From Ziziphus jujuba (taxonomy: Eukaryota; Streptophyta; Magnoliopsida; Rosales; Rhamnaceae), in assembly GCF_031755915.1 (NCBI RefSeq), contig NC_083385.1:18435001-18499000 (forward strand): 64,000 nt of DNA. The letters are read 5' to 3'. Positions 48,410-60,600 of the stretch are shown here, in pieces. A program made the translations under genes and the position numbers. Numbering within the stretch: the stretch's first letter is position 1; each line of letters opens with the position of its first letter. The notes under the pieces are model-generated. The model was not told where the DNA came from. It was given only the letters and a program-made list of their open reading frames with translations, and searched no databases.

Positions 48410-49440
48410 TTTTTTCTTTGGACTCCTCACAAATGAATATATATATATATATATATTATTAGCATTATTGGTAATAATAATAATAACAATAATAAGCAAA
48501 ATTTTTATATAATATGTTTAGATTTTGGTTTTCTTGCTTTTAAATATAGCCGCCTGAAACCCATACTTTATCTGCTTCTTCACTTCCCCTCCAGGTGCGT
48601 CGCCACCTATGAATTGGAAAGATACCAGACAGATTCAGCCACACCAAATTATAGTTGTAGGGCATATTTGTCCCACAATTGATTACCTTTTTCCCAATTT
48701 GCGGGCAGCATTCAGGTTCTAAATTAAATTAATAAAACATAAATTAGAAAATGTTTTATGTATTTCAATGTATCCTCCAAAATTGTCTTTCCAACAAGCT
48801 TCATTTTTATATATATTACATGCATATATATATATATATAGTTCAATTTTCAACTTCATAATGTGATAAAAATTTGGGATTTTTTTTTTTTTTTGGGGGG
48901 GATAATCTTTCTAGGTATAGCTATAGATTGATAAAACGTCTAGAAGGCACAAATGATTTACAAAAAGAATAGTAAAAAAAAAATTTTAAGCTAATAAAAT
49001 TAAATGACTCTCACTTTACAGAAGTTATTAAGGTAATTGAAATACAATAATTAATTATTTTGATACTAAGTTAATCACCTTTTATTGATTTTATATTTAA
49101 TTTCACTTATCTTTTAAAATTTTATTTATCCATGTTTAATTTTTATTAATTTTTTTTTATGCAATAAAACAACTACACTGCAATTCATAACTTATACAAT
49201 CATGAGATGACTTTTTATTTTTTCTTAACCAAAAAAGATAAGAAGAATATTTGAAGAAGAAGTGGAGGCATCCAAAAGAAATGTTTTTATTTAGAATATC
49301 TGAGCGTAATCTACGCTCGAAATATAAGTATCTTTTTTAAGGATAAAGAACACAGACAATCAGAAAAGTTTTTCTTGACTACTTTCTTACTTTGTCATTT
49401 TATAACTTCTCTAAACTAAGATGCTGAAGGGATTTAAGAT
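48410..49440 (-). repeat. B3 gene upstream region; duplicated block 4, first copy
   Basis: From 48459 upstream, this DNA matches 54931-56370: 'ttttatataatat', 'ctcgcttttaaatat', 'gtcgcacaattgat', 'ccaaaattgtcttt', 'aagcttcatttttatata' and 'aaaacgtctagaaggcaca'. It includes the presumed promoter of the B3 gene. The second copy lacks the coding region. Confidence 0.8.
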
Positions 49441-49870
49441 TTCCAAGATGCTTTATATCTGGCACCAAAAAAGAGATTTTAATACATCTTCATTTTTTTT
49501 TTTTATTATACATTTAGTTTTTTAGAGCCTTCTATTTTATAAAGTTTAATTCCTAGGTGGTCGACTAGTATCGAATGTCTATGCTAGACTGAAGGTCTTG
49601 GTCAATATATTGATGATGTCATGCATAAATTATATTTCCATTATTGATTAAACTAAACAATTAAAATCTTGATGATATTCATGCCTCTAATTAATCTCAT
49701 ATATTCAAATTATTGAGCAAAGACTTATCTCTTATTTGGACAACATCTTGATCATTATGCCTACCTATAATTAACTCTTATATATATCATAGTGCATGCA
49801 TTTTTTCCCTTCTTGTTTTCACGTATGTAATACATATATATATTTATTTAATTTGTTGGACTCCATATCT
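49441..49870 (+). repeat. Duplicated block 3, first copy
   Basis: Matches 51355-51790: 'tggcaccaaaaa', 'tttagttttttagag', 'gtttaattcct', 'tctatgctagactgaaggtc' and 'tttaattaatctcatatatt'. Its right-hand part ('tatttatttaattt', 'ggcaag', 'ggaggga') occurs again at 50345-50425. Non-coding. Confidence 0.85.
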
Positions 49871-50344
49871 CAACCTATGGTGAGGAAAGGCAAGTCATGT
49901 GGAGGGAGTGAGAAAAAAAAATAGAAAAAAGAGAAAAAGATGATGTAAGATGGATACAGAAATGAAGGAAAATCAAAATCTCCTTAAGTGAACTCCCGAT
50001 GATTGATGATTACTTTATTAATGATCAAATAATTGGTTTAATTCTTTGTTTGAAAAAAAAACTCAACATATATTCTTTACATGAAACTTTCCATGTCACG
50101 TGATGATGTTTGTGGTTCTATTTCTGCCAAAAGCAATCCGAACAGCCATGTCATTTTGATAGACTGTTGCTCTGACTTTCTGAAAATATTTTATTAAGGT
50201 TTTTTCACTGGTGAGCGTTGGCAGGAAGACAACAAGGATGAACTCAGTTTCATATTGCTGAGTGCATCTCTCAGTAATTAAAGACTCAGATCATCAATAG
50301 ATCGTATGATGAAGTTGCTATATGCTTCTTTAACACGTTGAGAC

Positions 50345-50425
50345 ACATATATATTTATTTAATTTGTTCGACTCCATATCTCAACTTATGGTGAGGAGTG
50401 GCAAGGAACCTGGAGGGAATGACGA
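50345..50425 (+). repeat. Partial third copy of the block 3 right end
   Basis: Reads 'gactccatatctcaac' and 'tatggtgagga', nearly as at 49860-49890. Confidence 0.8.
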
Positions 50426-50644
50426 AAGAAAACAAAAAGAGAAAAAAGATGATGTAAGATGGATATATATTAAAGATTGCAAAAACATAATAAAGAAAAA
50501 AGGAAAAAAGGAAAAGGTGTAGGTTTAATATATACAGGGATGACAAAAGCTCCCTTTAACATGATCTATGCATGGATCCACTTTAACCTGATCTATGGAT
50601 CCACTTCGATGTGACTTTCAAGTAAGAATCTTTTGAAGGTGATC

Positions 50645-50890
50645 ATAGTTTCTTGGAAATTTGGTCCCACTTAGATGTCAAATCAGATGTTTTAACCAAG
50701 TCCCAAATTTGGTGGTTTTTTGAGTGATCACAGTTGTTTCTTGGAAATTTGGTCCCACTTAGATGTCAAATCAGATCTTTTAACCAAGTCCGAAATTTGG
50801 TGGTTTTTTGTTCCCTTTTTTGGTACCTTAACAGTAAATGTTCTATTAAAAAATTCAATTTTTTATAGTGACACTTTGAAACCACGATCT
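50645..50890 (+). repeat. Duplicated block 1, second copy with internal tandem repeat
   Basis: 'tttcttggaaatttggtccc' to 'aaatttggtggttttttg' occurs twice in tandem (50651-50720 and 50734-50807). The remainder parallels 43540-43640. Confidence 0.9.
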
Positions 50891-51019
50891 ACGATTTCTA
50901 TTTTAGTGAGTACTTTTTTGGTAATGTCTCCATGTGAGTACTTGTTAATAAGGATAAAATATTCAGTGAAACGGTGATCCGGTACCACTCCAGACACACC
51001 ATAGAGACGAAAATGGTTT

Positions 51020-51330
51020 ATCCTGCACTTTGGATTCGTTGTTTATCTTCTTCCATCTGGACCAACTCTCTCTGCGTGCCGATCTGATAACTTGACTTGA
51101 TTTATATTTAATATAATTATAATATTCATCATTTATCTATAATATTTAACACTGGTAAATAACAATTTAATACAATTAGTTAATAAAAATATTTATAATA
51201 GGAATAATTATATCCCCTCCTGGGATGTTTAAGAAAATTTAGAATATCTTCTTCAGATTTGAAAAACTGCAAAAACCTCCCATGGTATTATTGATTTTCT
51301 ATCAAAATTAATAGATTTAGGATATTTCTA
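51020..51330 (+). repeat. Duplicated block 2, partial copy C
   Basis: Runs from 'tatcctgcactttggattcg' to the 'cctcccatgg' landmark, then breaks off into block 3. It preserves the uninterrupted form of the site into which the LINE inserted in copy A. Confidence 0.85.
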
Positions 51331-51354
51331 TTTTTTTAATATTTCATAAACTTT

Positions 51355-51800
51355 ATATTTGGCACCAAAAAGTTGGAGATTTTAGTACATCTCTAATTTT
51401 TTTAATTTTTTTTTGGGTATATATTTAGTTTTTTAGAGACTTGCTTTTTTATGAAGTTTAATTCCTGGGTGGTCCACTAGTATCGTACGTCTATGCTAGA
51501 CTGAAGGTCTTAGTCAATATTTTGACCAAAATATCATGCATAAATTAAATTTCAATTATTGTTTAAACTAAATGATTAAGATCTTGACGATGTTCATGCC
51601 TTTAATTAATCTCATATATTCAAATTATTAAGCAAGACTTATCTTTTATTTGGACAAGATCTCGATCATTGTGCCCAGCTATAATTAACTCTAGCGCATG
51701 CATTCTTTTCGCTTCTTGATTTGATGTCTGTAGTACACATATATATTTATTTAATTGTGATACTCAACTGGAACCATCATAGGAAAAGGAAAGGCAGGGC
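51355..51800 (+). repeat. Duplicated block 3, second copy
   Basis: Follows copy C directly and parallels 49441-49870. Confidence 0.85.
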
Positions 51801-51959
51801 ATATGGAGGGAATGAAAAACGTTCTCAAGTCCTCAGAATGAGCATTGCACAGTGGTGCACTTGATCCAGGGAAGTGCTCCTGCATGTGAGTAACATTAGT
51901 AAGATTCTGTCGGCAATGGGGTTATTAGCCCGCAAGATTTGGTGTACGACTTACAAAGA

Positions 51960-53405
51960 AGACAAGAAGTGGGCTAGCATGCACTTTAGAGCAGTTTGGA
52001 TTAGTTGCTTGTCTTCTTCCATCTGGTCCAAACTCTCTCTGCGTGCAAATCTGATAACTTGACTTGATTTATATTTAATGTAATCATAATATTCATCATT
52101 TACCTATAATTTTTATCACTATATTTATTTTAATAAATATTTTTTTGTAGTGATATTTTAATAGTGTGCCCTAATTAATATTTTTGATATAATATTTCTA
52201 TACAAGTATAATAATTTAACACAATTAGTTAATAAAAAATTTTATACTATGAATGATTATATCCCCTCCTAGGATGTTTAAGAAAATTTAAAATATCTTC
52301 TTCAGATTTCTGAAAAAACTGGAAAAACCTCCCATGCTATTATCGATTTACTATTAAAATTAATGGTATTTAGGGTATTTCTATTATTTCTATTTTTTTT
52401 TTTATATATTTCACAAAGAGCTGCTTCACATTGATTTATTGGAAACTATGTATTTTATTAATATATGCTTTTTATATAAACTGTTTCCTTTTATGATGAA
52501 AAAAAAATACTAAAAATGAAAATAACTCTCATTCTCTCTCCCTTTCGCCACTTAATTTTCTCTCTTTCTCTCTTTCCATCCGTCTCCATCCATGGATTTG
52601 GATGCCACAATCACCAATTATATATATATATATATATTGTCACGTTTTGTAAAAAACTATGGTCTGTTTTATATCATTTGGTCTTACGGGTGGTCTCACT
52701 CTCTAATGTGAATGGTATCTGATTCATAAAAGTGTGGCCTGCCTACTTTTGGAAAAGAAAAGGCAGATCTACTTTTAATTTTTATATTTATTAAAATACA
52801 CCTATTTGTCAATTCTTTTTAATTAATTAAGCAAAACAAATTAAAAATTATATAATTGAATAATACTATAAAAATACAATTATAATTTTTAACGGTAAAA
52901 ATTATTTGATAAAAATATAAAATTTAATTGTAATTAAGACAAAATTAAAAAGTTTAAATAAAATTATATATATATATATATCTACTGTAGAATTTTATGA
53001 AAGAAAATACGATTTCTTGTTGGACCGATATTTAGGCTGGCTAGACTCATCTTATTTTAAAATTAATATTTGTATACATAACTTATGAATAATACTTTTT
53101 TCTTTTTCTTTGGTCCAAGTTAATCTAGTGGCAATTTCACGCTCTTCCATGTGTAAGATTTAAAATTTAAGTAACCCAAATAATAATAATAATAATAATA
53201 ATAATATTTAGATATTTTCCCAGAACATCTATATAAATAATACTATAAATATCAAATTATTTACTAACTAATGATTTAAAAAAAAAAACACCATTTACTA
53301 GTTGCTGTGGTAAATAAATAATATTATTTTATTGATTAAAAAGATAGAGAAAGCCGATAAAAGCTACAAAAATAAACCACAAATTTCTTCAAAACCAAAA
53401 AAAAG
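51960..53405 (+). repeat. Duplicated block 2, copy D
   Basis: The longest uninterrupted copy. It begins near 'ttggattagttgcttgtc' and runs through 'ggctggctagactcatc' to 'ttcttcaaaaccaaaa'. It lacks the foldback MITE of copy B. Non-coding. Confidence 0.9.
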
Positions 53406-54699
53406 AAAAAGAAAAAAAAAAGAAAAAGAAAAAAGAAATGACCTATTAGTTGGTAAATAGAGTTAATAAACATATACATGTTTATAATAGCATTAATGGT
53501 ATATTTTATACATGTAATAACAATAGTTCGTCTATTTTTAATCGTAATTTTTTTTCTTTTCTTTTTTTCATTTTTCTAAATGGTGAATTCTAAGATTATC
53601 TGGAAAGGACTGCTAATTAGAAATTAAAACAATATATGCAAAACAATTATGATGTAGGGTTAAAAATGGATGATTTTGTTTTATCAGCATTTAATGATCT
53701 TATCCAAAATTAGTAACTTCTTGAAATAGAAGGTAACAAAGGCGAGAAAAAAAAATATATAGATGTGTAAATGAACTTAGTCGAGTCAAGTCCTGTATTT
53801 GAATACTTTTTTCAAACTTGGCTTATATGATTTTAGGAATGTTCAAGCTCTAATCAAGCTTATAAAATTTTGAAGTTACTTGCATAAGCTTGGCTCATTT
53901 ATGAAAAATTCCAGCTTAGCTCGATTTAACTCATTACGTTGTAAAAGCTTAATAACTTAAATTTTTGTTGTTGTAAAATAAAAATTTCAACATTAATAAT
54001 CAATAAATTTTATTTATTCTAATAATTTTATAATGAAATTAATTTAAATTTTAAAAAAAAAAGTTTATAAATTTAAAATAAAAATATTATTTATGTATTA
54101 TAAATATTTAATGTGCTTAAATTTATAATATAATTTTTATATAATTATATATAAATGATAAATTTGAAATATTCACAAACTATTTACGAATTTAAATTAT
54201 TGCTTAAGATTGGTTCGTGAGTTCAATTTCTTGTTCAAATTCTACTCGTTTTCTTTAGGAATTAATTCTAACAGGTTAAAATTAAACTAAATTCGAATTG
54301 ATCATATGAGCTGTTTGAGTCTATTTACAACCCTACAAAATACATTAGAGGATCAGAAATGAAATTTATCCAAAGCTAGAAGATTTCTAAGGGGAGTCTA
54401 CACCAGCTATAGCTGTAATCATTATGTATCAACTATTGCTTAATTTACTATAATAAAGTAATTTCTAATTACTTAATTTCTTTTTTTCTTTTTTTTTTTC
54501 ACTTGATCACCCTTACTTTTAATTTCCATCTCATCCTACTTTTCCTCATGTGTATATATATTTCTTCCTCTCTCCCTCTAGATTTTTTTTTTTTTCCCTC
54601 TAATTGTAACCTTCATAGTGCAATCCAGTCTATAACAGTCCCATTCAATTTGGATTCCTAGGAAATGAAGAAATCAATATATATATATATATATATATA
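53406..54699. other. AT-rich intergenic DNA
   Basis: No gene recognised. It includes A/G-rich low-complexity text at 53397-53437 and an uncommented stretch with 'gagtcaag', 'aagctt' and 'gctcg' phrases (53770-54300), the wording of a degenerate dispersed repeat. Confidence 0.5.
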
Positions 54700-54701
54700 T
54701 A
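54676..54701. repeat. (TA)n microsatellite
   Basis: A perfect TA tract abutting the possible MITE. Confidence 0.85.
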
Positions 54702-54890
54702 GAATGATTCTGCATATGGACCAAAGAAAAAACCAATGTTTTTTTGGAAAAAAAAAACATAAAAAGCATCGGCTTTTCCTATATGTGTGAGAAAAAAACC
54801 GACACTTTTTAGGATTTTTTTTTTTTAAAAATATCGATTTTTTTTTTGTCCGTATACAAATGGCCCTAACCGTAGAAAAACTCTATATCT
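54700..54890. mobile_element. Possible small MITE
   Basis: Left text 'atatagaatgattctgcata' and the complement of the right text ('atatagagtttttctacgg') are imperfect inverted relatives about 190 bp apart. The interior has 'catatggac' near the left end and 'gtccgtata' further right, also complementary in part. The arms are short and imperfect, so this is tentative. Confidence 0.35.
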
Positions 54891-55284
54891 ATACACACAC
54901 ACACACACGTATATATTAATATTTATAGCACTATTGATGATAATAATGATAATAAGGAAAACTTTTATATAATATTTTCAGATTTTTGTTTTCTCGCTTT
55001 TAAATATATCCACGTCAAACCTACACTTTCATCTGCTTGTCACTCCCTCGAGGTGCCTTGCCCTTCTCACCAGGAATTGGGCACATGCCGAACAGATCAG
55101 CCCAACCAATTACATTTGTAAGGCATATTTGTCGCACAATTGATGACGTTCTTCGCAATTTGTGAATCAGCATTCAGGTTCTAAATTAAATTATTAAAAT
55201 ATAAATTAGAAAATGTTTTATATATTTCAAGGCATCCTCCAAAATTGTCTTTCAAACAAGCTTCATTTTTATATACATTAGATG

Positions 55285-55331
<47 letters not shown>
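55285..55331. repeat. (CA)n(TA)n compound microsatellite
   Basis: About 12 CA units followed by about 11 TA units, inside block 4. Confidence 0.9.
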
Positions 55332-55799
55332 TTCAACATTCAAACTCACATTGTGATAAAAATTTGGGATTTTTTTTTTTTTGGTTGGATATATATATAT
55401 ATATTTCAACTTTCAAACTCATATTGTGATAAAAAAAAAAAAATGGGATTTTTTTTTTGTTTTTTTGGTTGGATAATCTTTCTGGCTATAGTTTTAGCTA
55501 TAGCTATAGATTTATAAAACGTCTAGAAGGCACACATGATTTATATGTAAAACAAAAATAAATTGAACTCCTAAAAAGAATAGTAAAAGAATTTAAAGCA
55601 ATAAAAATTAAATGATCCTCACTGTACAGAAGTTAACAAGGCAATTGAAATACAATATTAATGATGTTGGTGCTGTGTTATTTACCTTTTATTGATTTCA
55701 TATTTAATTTCACTTTTTTTAAAAAATTTACTTATCCATATTTAATTTTTATTCATTTTTTTTTATGCAATAAAACAACTGCACGCCGTTTTGTTATGT

Positions 55800-56140
55800 A
55801 ACATTGCAAACAAATACAATATCATTGGATTTACCAAAAAATAAAATACAATATCATTGGTAAGAACAATTTAGCATATGTGCCATTGTTGATTAAAATA
55901 ATATTAATTTGTTAATCATATTTGATACGTAATAGCATTGCAAACAAATACAATATCATTGGATTTACCAAAAAATAAAATAAAATATAATTGGTAAGAA
56001 CAATTTAGCATATGTGCCATTGTTGATTAAAATAATATTAATTTGTAATTCATACTTGATACGTAATAGCATATGTAGCATTATTGATTAAAATAATATC
56101 GATTTGTTAATTCATATTTGATACGTAATTCATAACTTAT
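55800..56140. repeat. 134-bp tandem repeat, two and a half units
   Basis: Units at about 55800-55933 and 55934-56067 share 'attgcaaacaaatacaatat', 'atttaccaaaaaataaaat' and 'gatacgtaat'. A partial third unit ends at 56140. It is absent from the first copy of block 4, so it arose after that duplication. Confidence 0.9.
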
Positions 56141-56539
56141 ATAATCATGAGCTGATTTTGTTTTTTTAAACAAAAACATAAGAAGAAGATTAGAAGAAGA
56201 AGTGGAGACATCCTGTAGAAATGTTGCTATCTAGAATATCTGAATGTAAGTACATTGACGATTTATATATTTATATATATATATATATATATAAATAGCA
56301 TTATTTTGGGTTATGAAACTTAAAAATATAGGATTAATCGTTATAATCTACGTTCGAAATCTAGCTATATAAAGTATCTTTTTTATTTAATGATACAAAA
56401 AGAATATTTTTTTTATTAAATGTAATGCTTGTCGTTTGTGGAATATTATTTAAAGGTAACACCGCCAAACAGAAAAGTCAATATTGACTTTGAGTTAACC
56501 AAAAAAAAAAAGGAGGATAATTTTTCATTATTTTTCATT

Positions 56540-56880
56540 TTTATTGTCCTTTCTTAGAATGACATGTCGGCAATACATTTTAGATTTCTGGTTTGGACAC
56601 TTGGATTTCAGGCTTGGAAAAAACCTGTCAATGCAGGCTTTTCATATTTCGCCGCATTTTAATTTTTCAGATTTCTGGGTTGGACACTGGAATTTCACGC
56701 TTGGACAAAGCCTGTCAGTGCAGGCTTTTCATATTTCGCATTTTAATTTTTAATTTTTCTTTATTTTTCATTTTTCATTTTTCTTCTCCTTTCTTAGAAT
56801 GAGAAGTCAGCAATAGTTTTTAGATTTCAGAGGCTTTGACGGGCTTGGACAATGAGTTGGACATGTACACTTCGCATTTT
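56540..56880. repeat. Diverged tandem repeat with 'cctgtcaatgcaggc' palindrome
   Basis: A unit of about 90 bp occurs twice (56580-56668 and 56669-56755): 'agatttctgg', 'ttggacac', 'gcttgga', 'cctgtcartgcaggctttt', 'catatttcgc'. A weaker third follows. The core CCTG-TCAATG-CAGG is a short inverted repeat. Related text recurs at 60830-60940. Frames across it are spurious. Confidence 0.75.
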
Positions 56881-57678
56881 TATTTGGAATTTTTTGAAAA
56901 ATAACCATTTCGTAAATTGTTTTTTAAAAAATAATAAATTTTTTTTTTTAAAACTAACCATGTTAGAATAAAAATATTTTTGATAAAATTAAAAAATACA
57001 TAATATATTTTTTTATCATTTTTTTCTTTCTCTAAACACCCGTTCATATTTTATGCAAGATATTATCTAACAGGCTACAAATACTCATTGCATCTCATCT
57101 GTTATCACCATCTTTTTTTTATATTTTCTCATTTCTGAAACTAATTTTAGATAAAAAAAATTTTTTTTTTTATTAGATGAAACTGAGGAAATATGAGTAC
57201 GTATTTTTTTCTGTTTTTTCTTATATTTTTTGTTAGTTTTGTATTTTTTAAGATTTTTATTTAATATGGGTATGTAAGGAATTAGTTTATGAGTTGTTAT
57301 ATGTGAGTTTAAAGATACTTATGTGAGATGTGGTTTGAAAACGGAGGAAAAATTGTGTAAAACTAAAAAATCGGAAAAAACAGTAAAAACGGATGAAATT
57401 TAGCGCAAAAGATGAACTTCCGCCATTTTCCTCCATTTTGTCAGTTTTCACAAGTTTTCAGCTAATTTTCCGCCAGTAAGAAAACGCTATATTTGACCCC
57501 AAAAAAAACATAATCGACTTTTTTAATACAGTTAATATATTTGTTTAGTCTTATTCAAATTTGTATATATTTATTGATTTATTTTAACGTTATTCATTTA
57601 ATTTTGTAGTAAAATAGAAGATGATGATATTGTAATTGCGGTTTTATACAATGGAACATTGGTATAAAATGATGGTGG
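56881..57678. other. AT-rich intergenic DNA
   Basis: No gene recognised up to the MULE fragment. Low-complexity T/A-rich text; it may belong to the eroded upstream part of that element. Confidence 0.45.
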
Positions 57679-57957
57679 TATAGAGAACGCAAAATTGCTC
57701 CTTATGGCATGTGTTCTAATTACTACACCGCGGATGCATATCATGCAGCTTATGCTGAGTCAATTTAACCTGTGTTAGATGGAAAACAGTGGCATGCTCC
57801 AGTGACGTGGCAAGTCGTATTGTTCTTCCACCGAGATGGACGCGTAGGCGAGCCGATAGGCCGAGGATGTAACGCATACCATCCCAAGATGAAGATGTTA
57901 TTAGACGTAGATGTAGCCGATGCGGTGGTATTGGACATTATAGGTAGAGATGTATGA
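57679..57957 (+). pseudogene. Mutator-like (MULE/MuDR) transposase C-terminal fragment
   Basis: The translation YRERKIAPYGMCSNYYTADA, then YHAAYAESI, a TAA at 57766-57768, PVLDGKQWHAP, and after a frame change VLPPRWTRRRADRPR and a zinc knuckle CSRCGGIGHYR-stop-RC (C-x2-C-x4-H-x4-C spacing). This order (CSxYY...Y, W-x-P, VLPP with a basic GRP-like patch, CCHC knuckle) is that of MULE transposase tails. Two stops outside the first TAA and one frameshift show it is dead. The DDE core is not present. It also carries codons less AT-biased than the surroundings, consistent with an old coding relic. Confidence 0.8.
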
Positions 57958-57959
57958 AT

Positions 57960-58389
57960 CCATTGTCTTATGCTTCGAATTACGAAGTTTTAATTTAGTG
58001 TTATGGTTTAATATCTTTTGATAATTATTTCATATCTTGAATATTATATTTTCTACTCGACGGTGGAAGATTTATTAGCAATTTTTTTTTTTTTAAGAAT
58101 TTAATCCTAAATAAAAAGAAGTTTTCTGGAGTTGATTTTAAATCTTTAATTTATATCTCATTTTATGAAATGTCCAAATGATTTTGAAAAGAAAAAAATA
58201 TATATATCATTTTTTCTTTTCTTTTAAATGGTTATTGATTATAAAAGTCAATACATTTTTTGTTAAATCCATTTTTATCTTATATAATATTTGTCTCCAC
58301 TTTCAATTTTTTTACCCCACTATTAATTTAAATAATCTATTACAAATTGATTTTCTAAGTGGAGGAGATTAGTTTCCGATAAGAGTAAA
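57960..58389. other. AT-rich intergenic DNA
   Basis: Nothing recognised. Confidence 0.5.
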
Positions 58390-58600
58390 TTTTATTCAAC
58401 AATTTCCGCTTGGAGGAAATTTTTTCCAACAGGAGGAAAACGATTTCTGCTTGGAGGAAAAATTTGCCGCCTGGTGGAAAATTATCCAAAAGCTTCAATT
58501 GACCTCCATATGGAATTTCTGACTGGAGGAAAATGTTTCCAACAGGAGGAAAATTTTTCTGACAAGTGGAAAATTTTACAAAAGCTGTAATTGAGCTAGA
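58390..58600. repeat. Degenerate tandem repeat with 'ggaggaaa' phrases
   Basis: 'tttctgcttggaggaaa' or 'tttctgactggaggaaaa' followed by 'tttccaacaggaggaaaa' recurs in two units of about 100 bp (58397-58500 and 58501-58590). Confidence 0.75.
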
Positions 58601-59628
58601 TGTATGATGTTTGTGCATAATGGAATTCTAATAAATAAATATGGCACATTTTCTATAAGACCAATTAGTTATCCTAAGAGGATTGTGCAAAAATGAATCC
58701 TAATAAAAATGCCACTTTTTCGAAAGAGTAAATTAGTTATCCTTATATCAAAATTCACCATTATCTTTGTTAAATGAACATCAAAACCCATCATCATAAC
58801 TAATATAGAACTATATAAAATATTCTTACAAAATTCAGAAAAAATATAACTTATACACATCAAACTAGCAAATGCATTTGGGCCAATAAATATAAGAAGG
58901 TGATAATTTATAAGCTTAATCAGTTAATATACTCAACAAAAATTGCATACACTTAAGTTGTAATTTTATAGCTAATTGCTTTAAAAAAATCATTAAAAAA
59001 TGTGTAGTACAATGGATAATGTTGGCAACGGCTGAATCAAATCATTTCCTCTTCCTACCTAATTCTACATGGCAACCTCCTACTCTTCCACCTCTCTCTG
59101 CTCAAAGCTTCATCATTTTCTCTTCATCATAACCTTGCATATCAGGCCCCCCTCCAGCTATGGACATGAGGGCCATAAAGACAGATTGGTCTATATTAGG
59201 TTCAAATGGAATGCAACATGCCACCAACTTGGACACCAAAAACTGCATCAAATAATAATCAAAATAAAGCAAAGAAAACTAGAGAGAGGGGAACAATCGA
59301 CAAAAAAATTATAAAATCATCACGAATCAAAAGGAAGATATACCTAAAGCTGCTCACCAAACACAGAACCAAATATACTACAAGATATTGTACAAGTTTT
59401 TCTATTCAAATGACAAGATAATTAACATAAACTTTAGGAAGATGTCACACCATGAAAATTAATTACATAAGAAAAAAGGTCCTCATTACACCCCAAAAAA
59501 AGAAAGGAATTTTACTCTTTTTCTTCAGGAGGATATCCACATTCAACCATAGGAAATTTCCTTTTTCAGTTTGAAATAAGTTTCTAAAGTAGGAACCAAT
59601 TTTATCAATAGCATGATTGTGAATCAAC
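58601..59628. other. Intergenic DNA
   Basis: No gene recognised with confidence. A plus-strand frame at 59069-59314 begins with a serine-rich, hydrophobic stretch but has no recognisable domain. Confidence 0.5.
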
Positions 59629-60211
59629 CAATGGAGTCAATCATGAGAATGTTTGGAAGCTTTGCTCTTCTATGTTTCTCCCTCAACTGGTTGATACATT
59701 CAGGCCTCTTCTTAGTAATCCCATATCTATGTTGCTCACTCCACACCTACAACATTCTACACATCCCCAATTCCTCGTTAGTAGAAATAAAACTTGGCTA
59801 ATCTAAAATCTTTACCTTTAAACATTTTCCATAACCAAAAACCAAAACAAAGGTTCAAACCTTGGATTTTTTTTTTCTTTTCCCTTAATTTTCTCATCAA
59901 CCAAACACCAGAGAATACATTGAAAAAATATGAAATTAAGTGTTAAAAAAAAAAAAAAAGCTCTATACTTGAGTGATATCAGAGAGAAGAATTGCTGGGG
60001 TAACACCACTAGAATAAGCAGTACAAGTCTTAAGGATCCGAGAAGCAATCCAATTTCAACTGGGTCGTTTGGTCTCTTTTCCATTTCCAATTTTAGGATT
60101 CGTATCTTGGTTTTCTTCTTCTTTTTCTTCAGGGGATATTATAGATCTGGCATATTCAATGAATCTAAGAAAGGGGTCCTCCTCTTCTACTTCCAAATCT
60201 TCAAAGGCCAT
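59629..60211 (-). pseudogene. Two-exon relic of a conserved plant protein of unidentified family
   Basis: Exon 1 (60211-59969) starts MAFEDLEVEEEDPFLRFIEY, has an acidic/basic linker, then a TGA at codon 52 (60056-60058), and continues in frame with NWIASRILKTCTAYSSGVTP and AILLSDITQ up to a GTATAG donor. Exon 2 (59746-59629), after a TTGTAG acceptor, continues in phase with VWSEQHRYGITKKRPECINQ, LREKHRRAKLPNILMIDSI and then a GTTGAT donor. The perfect phase and conserved wording show a real plant gene family, though I cannot name it with confidence. No further exons were found to the left, so the copy is 3'-truncated as well as stopped. A selenocysteine or editing explanation for the TGA is not supported. 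Confidence 0.6.
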
Positions 60212-60389
60212 GTCTAAATCTTTTTTTTTTTTTTTTACCGAGTTTCAAATATAAAATTTTCTTGGATTAATTACCCTGCTGCAGCAAAATTCCAATCTTA
60301 CAATAGTTCATAAATAATCAGCCACTAGCCCCAAAAAAATAAAAAAATAAAAGTAGAGAAAGAATGAATAGGTGGTTGCAGTGGCACCA

Positions 60390-60600
60390 GCACAGACGCA
60401 ACCTGCGGCTATGGCGACAACTAGCTTTTGGTGATGACGACAATGGTGCAGATGCGGCAACGGCAATGGTGTTGGTGCGGCGACGACTAACTCTTGGTGG
60501 CGACAATAATGGTGTAGCTGCGATGATGACTAGCTCTTGGTGGCTATGGCAATGATGCGGCTGTGACGACGATTGGCTCTTGGTGGTGACTGCAATGGTG
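60390..60600. repeat. GC-richer degenerate tandem repeat
   Basis: 'gactagctcttggtgg' variants recur four times at spacings of about 50-65 bp (near 60420, 60485, 60528 and 60575), each followed by 'gacaatggtg' and 'gatgcggc' variants. Frames through it are repeat-driven. Confidence 0.7.

Larger units (their letters stand above)
54920..56370 (+). repeat. Duplicated block 4, second copy (B3 upstream DNA without the gene)
   Basis: Parallels 48459-49340 but starts just short of where the B3 coding sequence would be. It is expanded by microsatellites and a tandem repeat (55800-56140). Confidence 0.8.

Noticed and set aside
59069..59421. Plus-strand frame with a hydrophobic start, possibly secreted
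   Set aside because: No recognisable mature domain or splice continuation; runs into low-complexity lysine-rich text.
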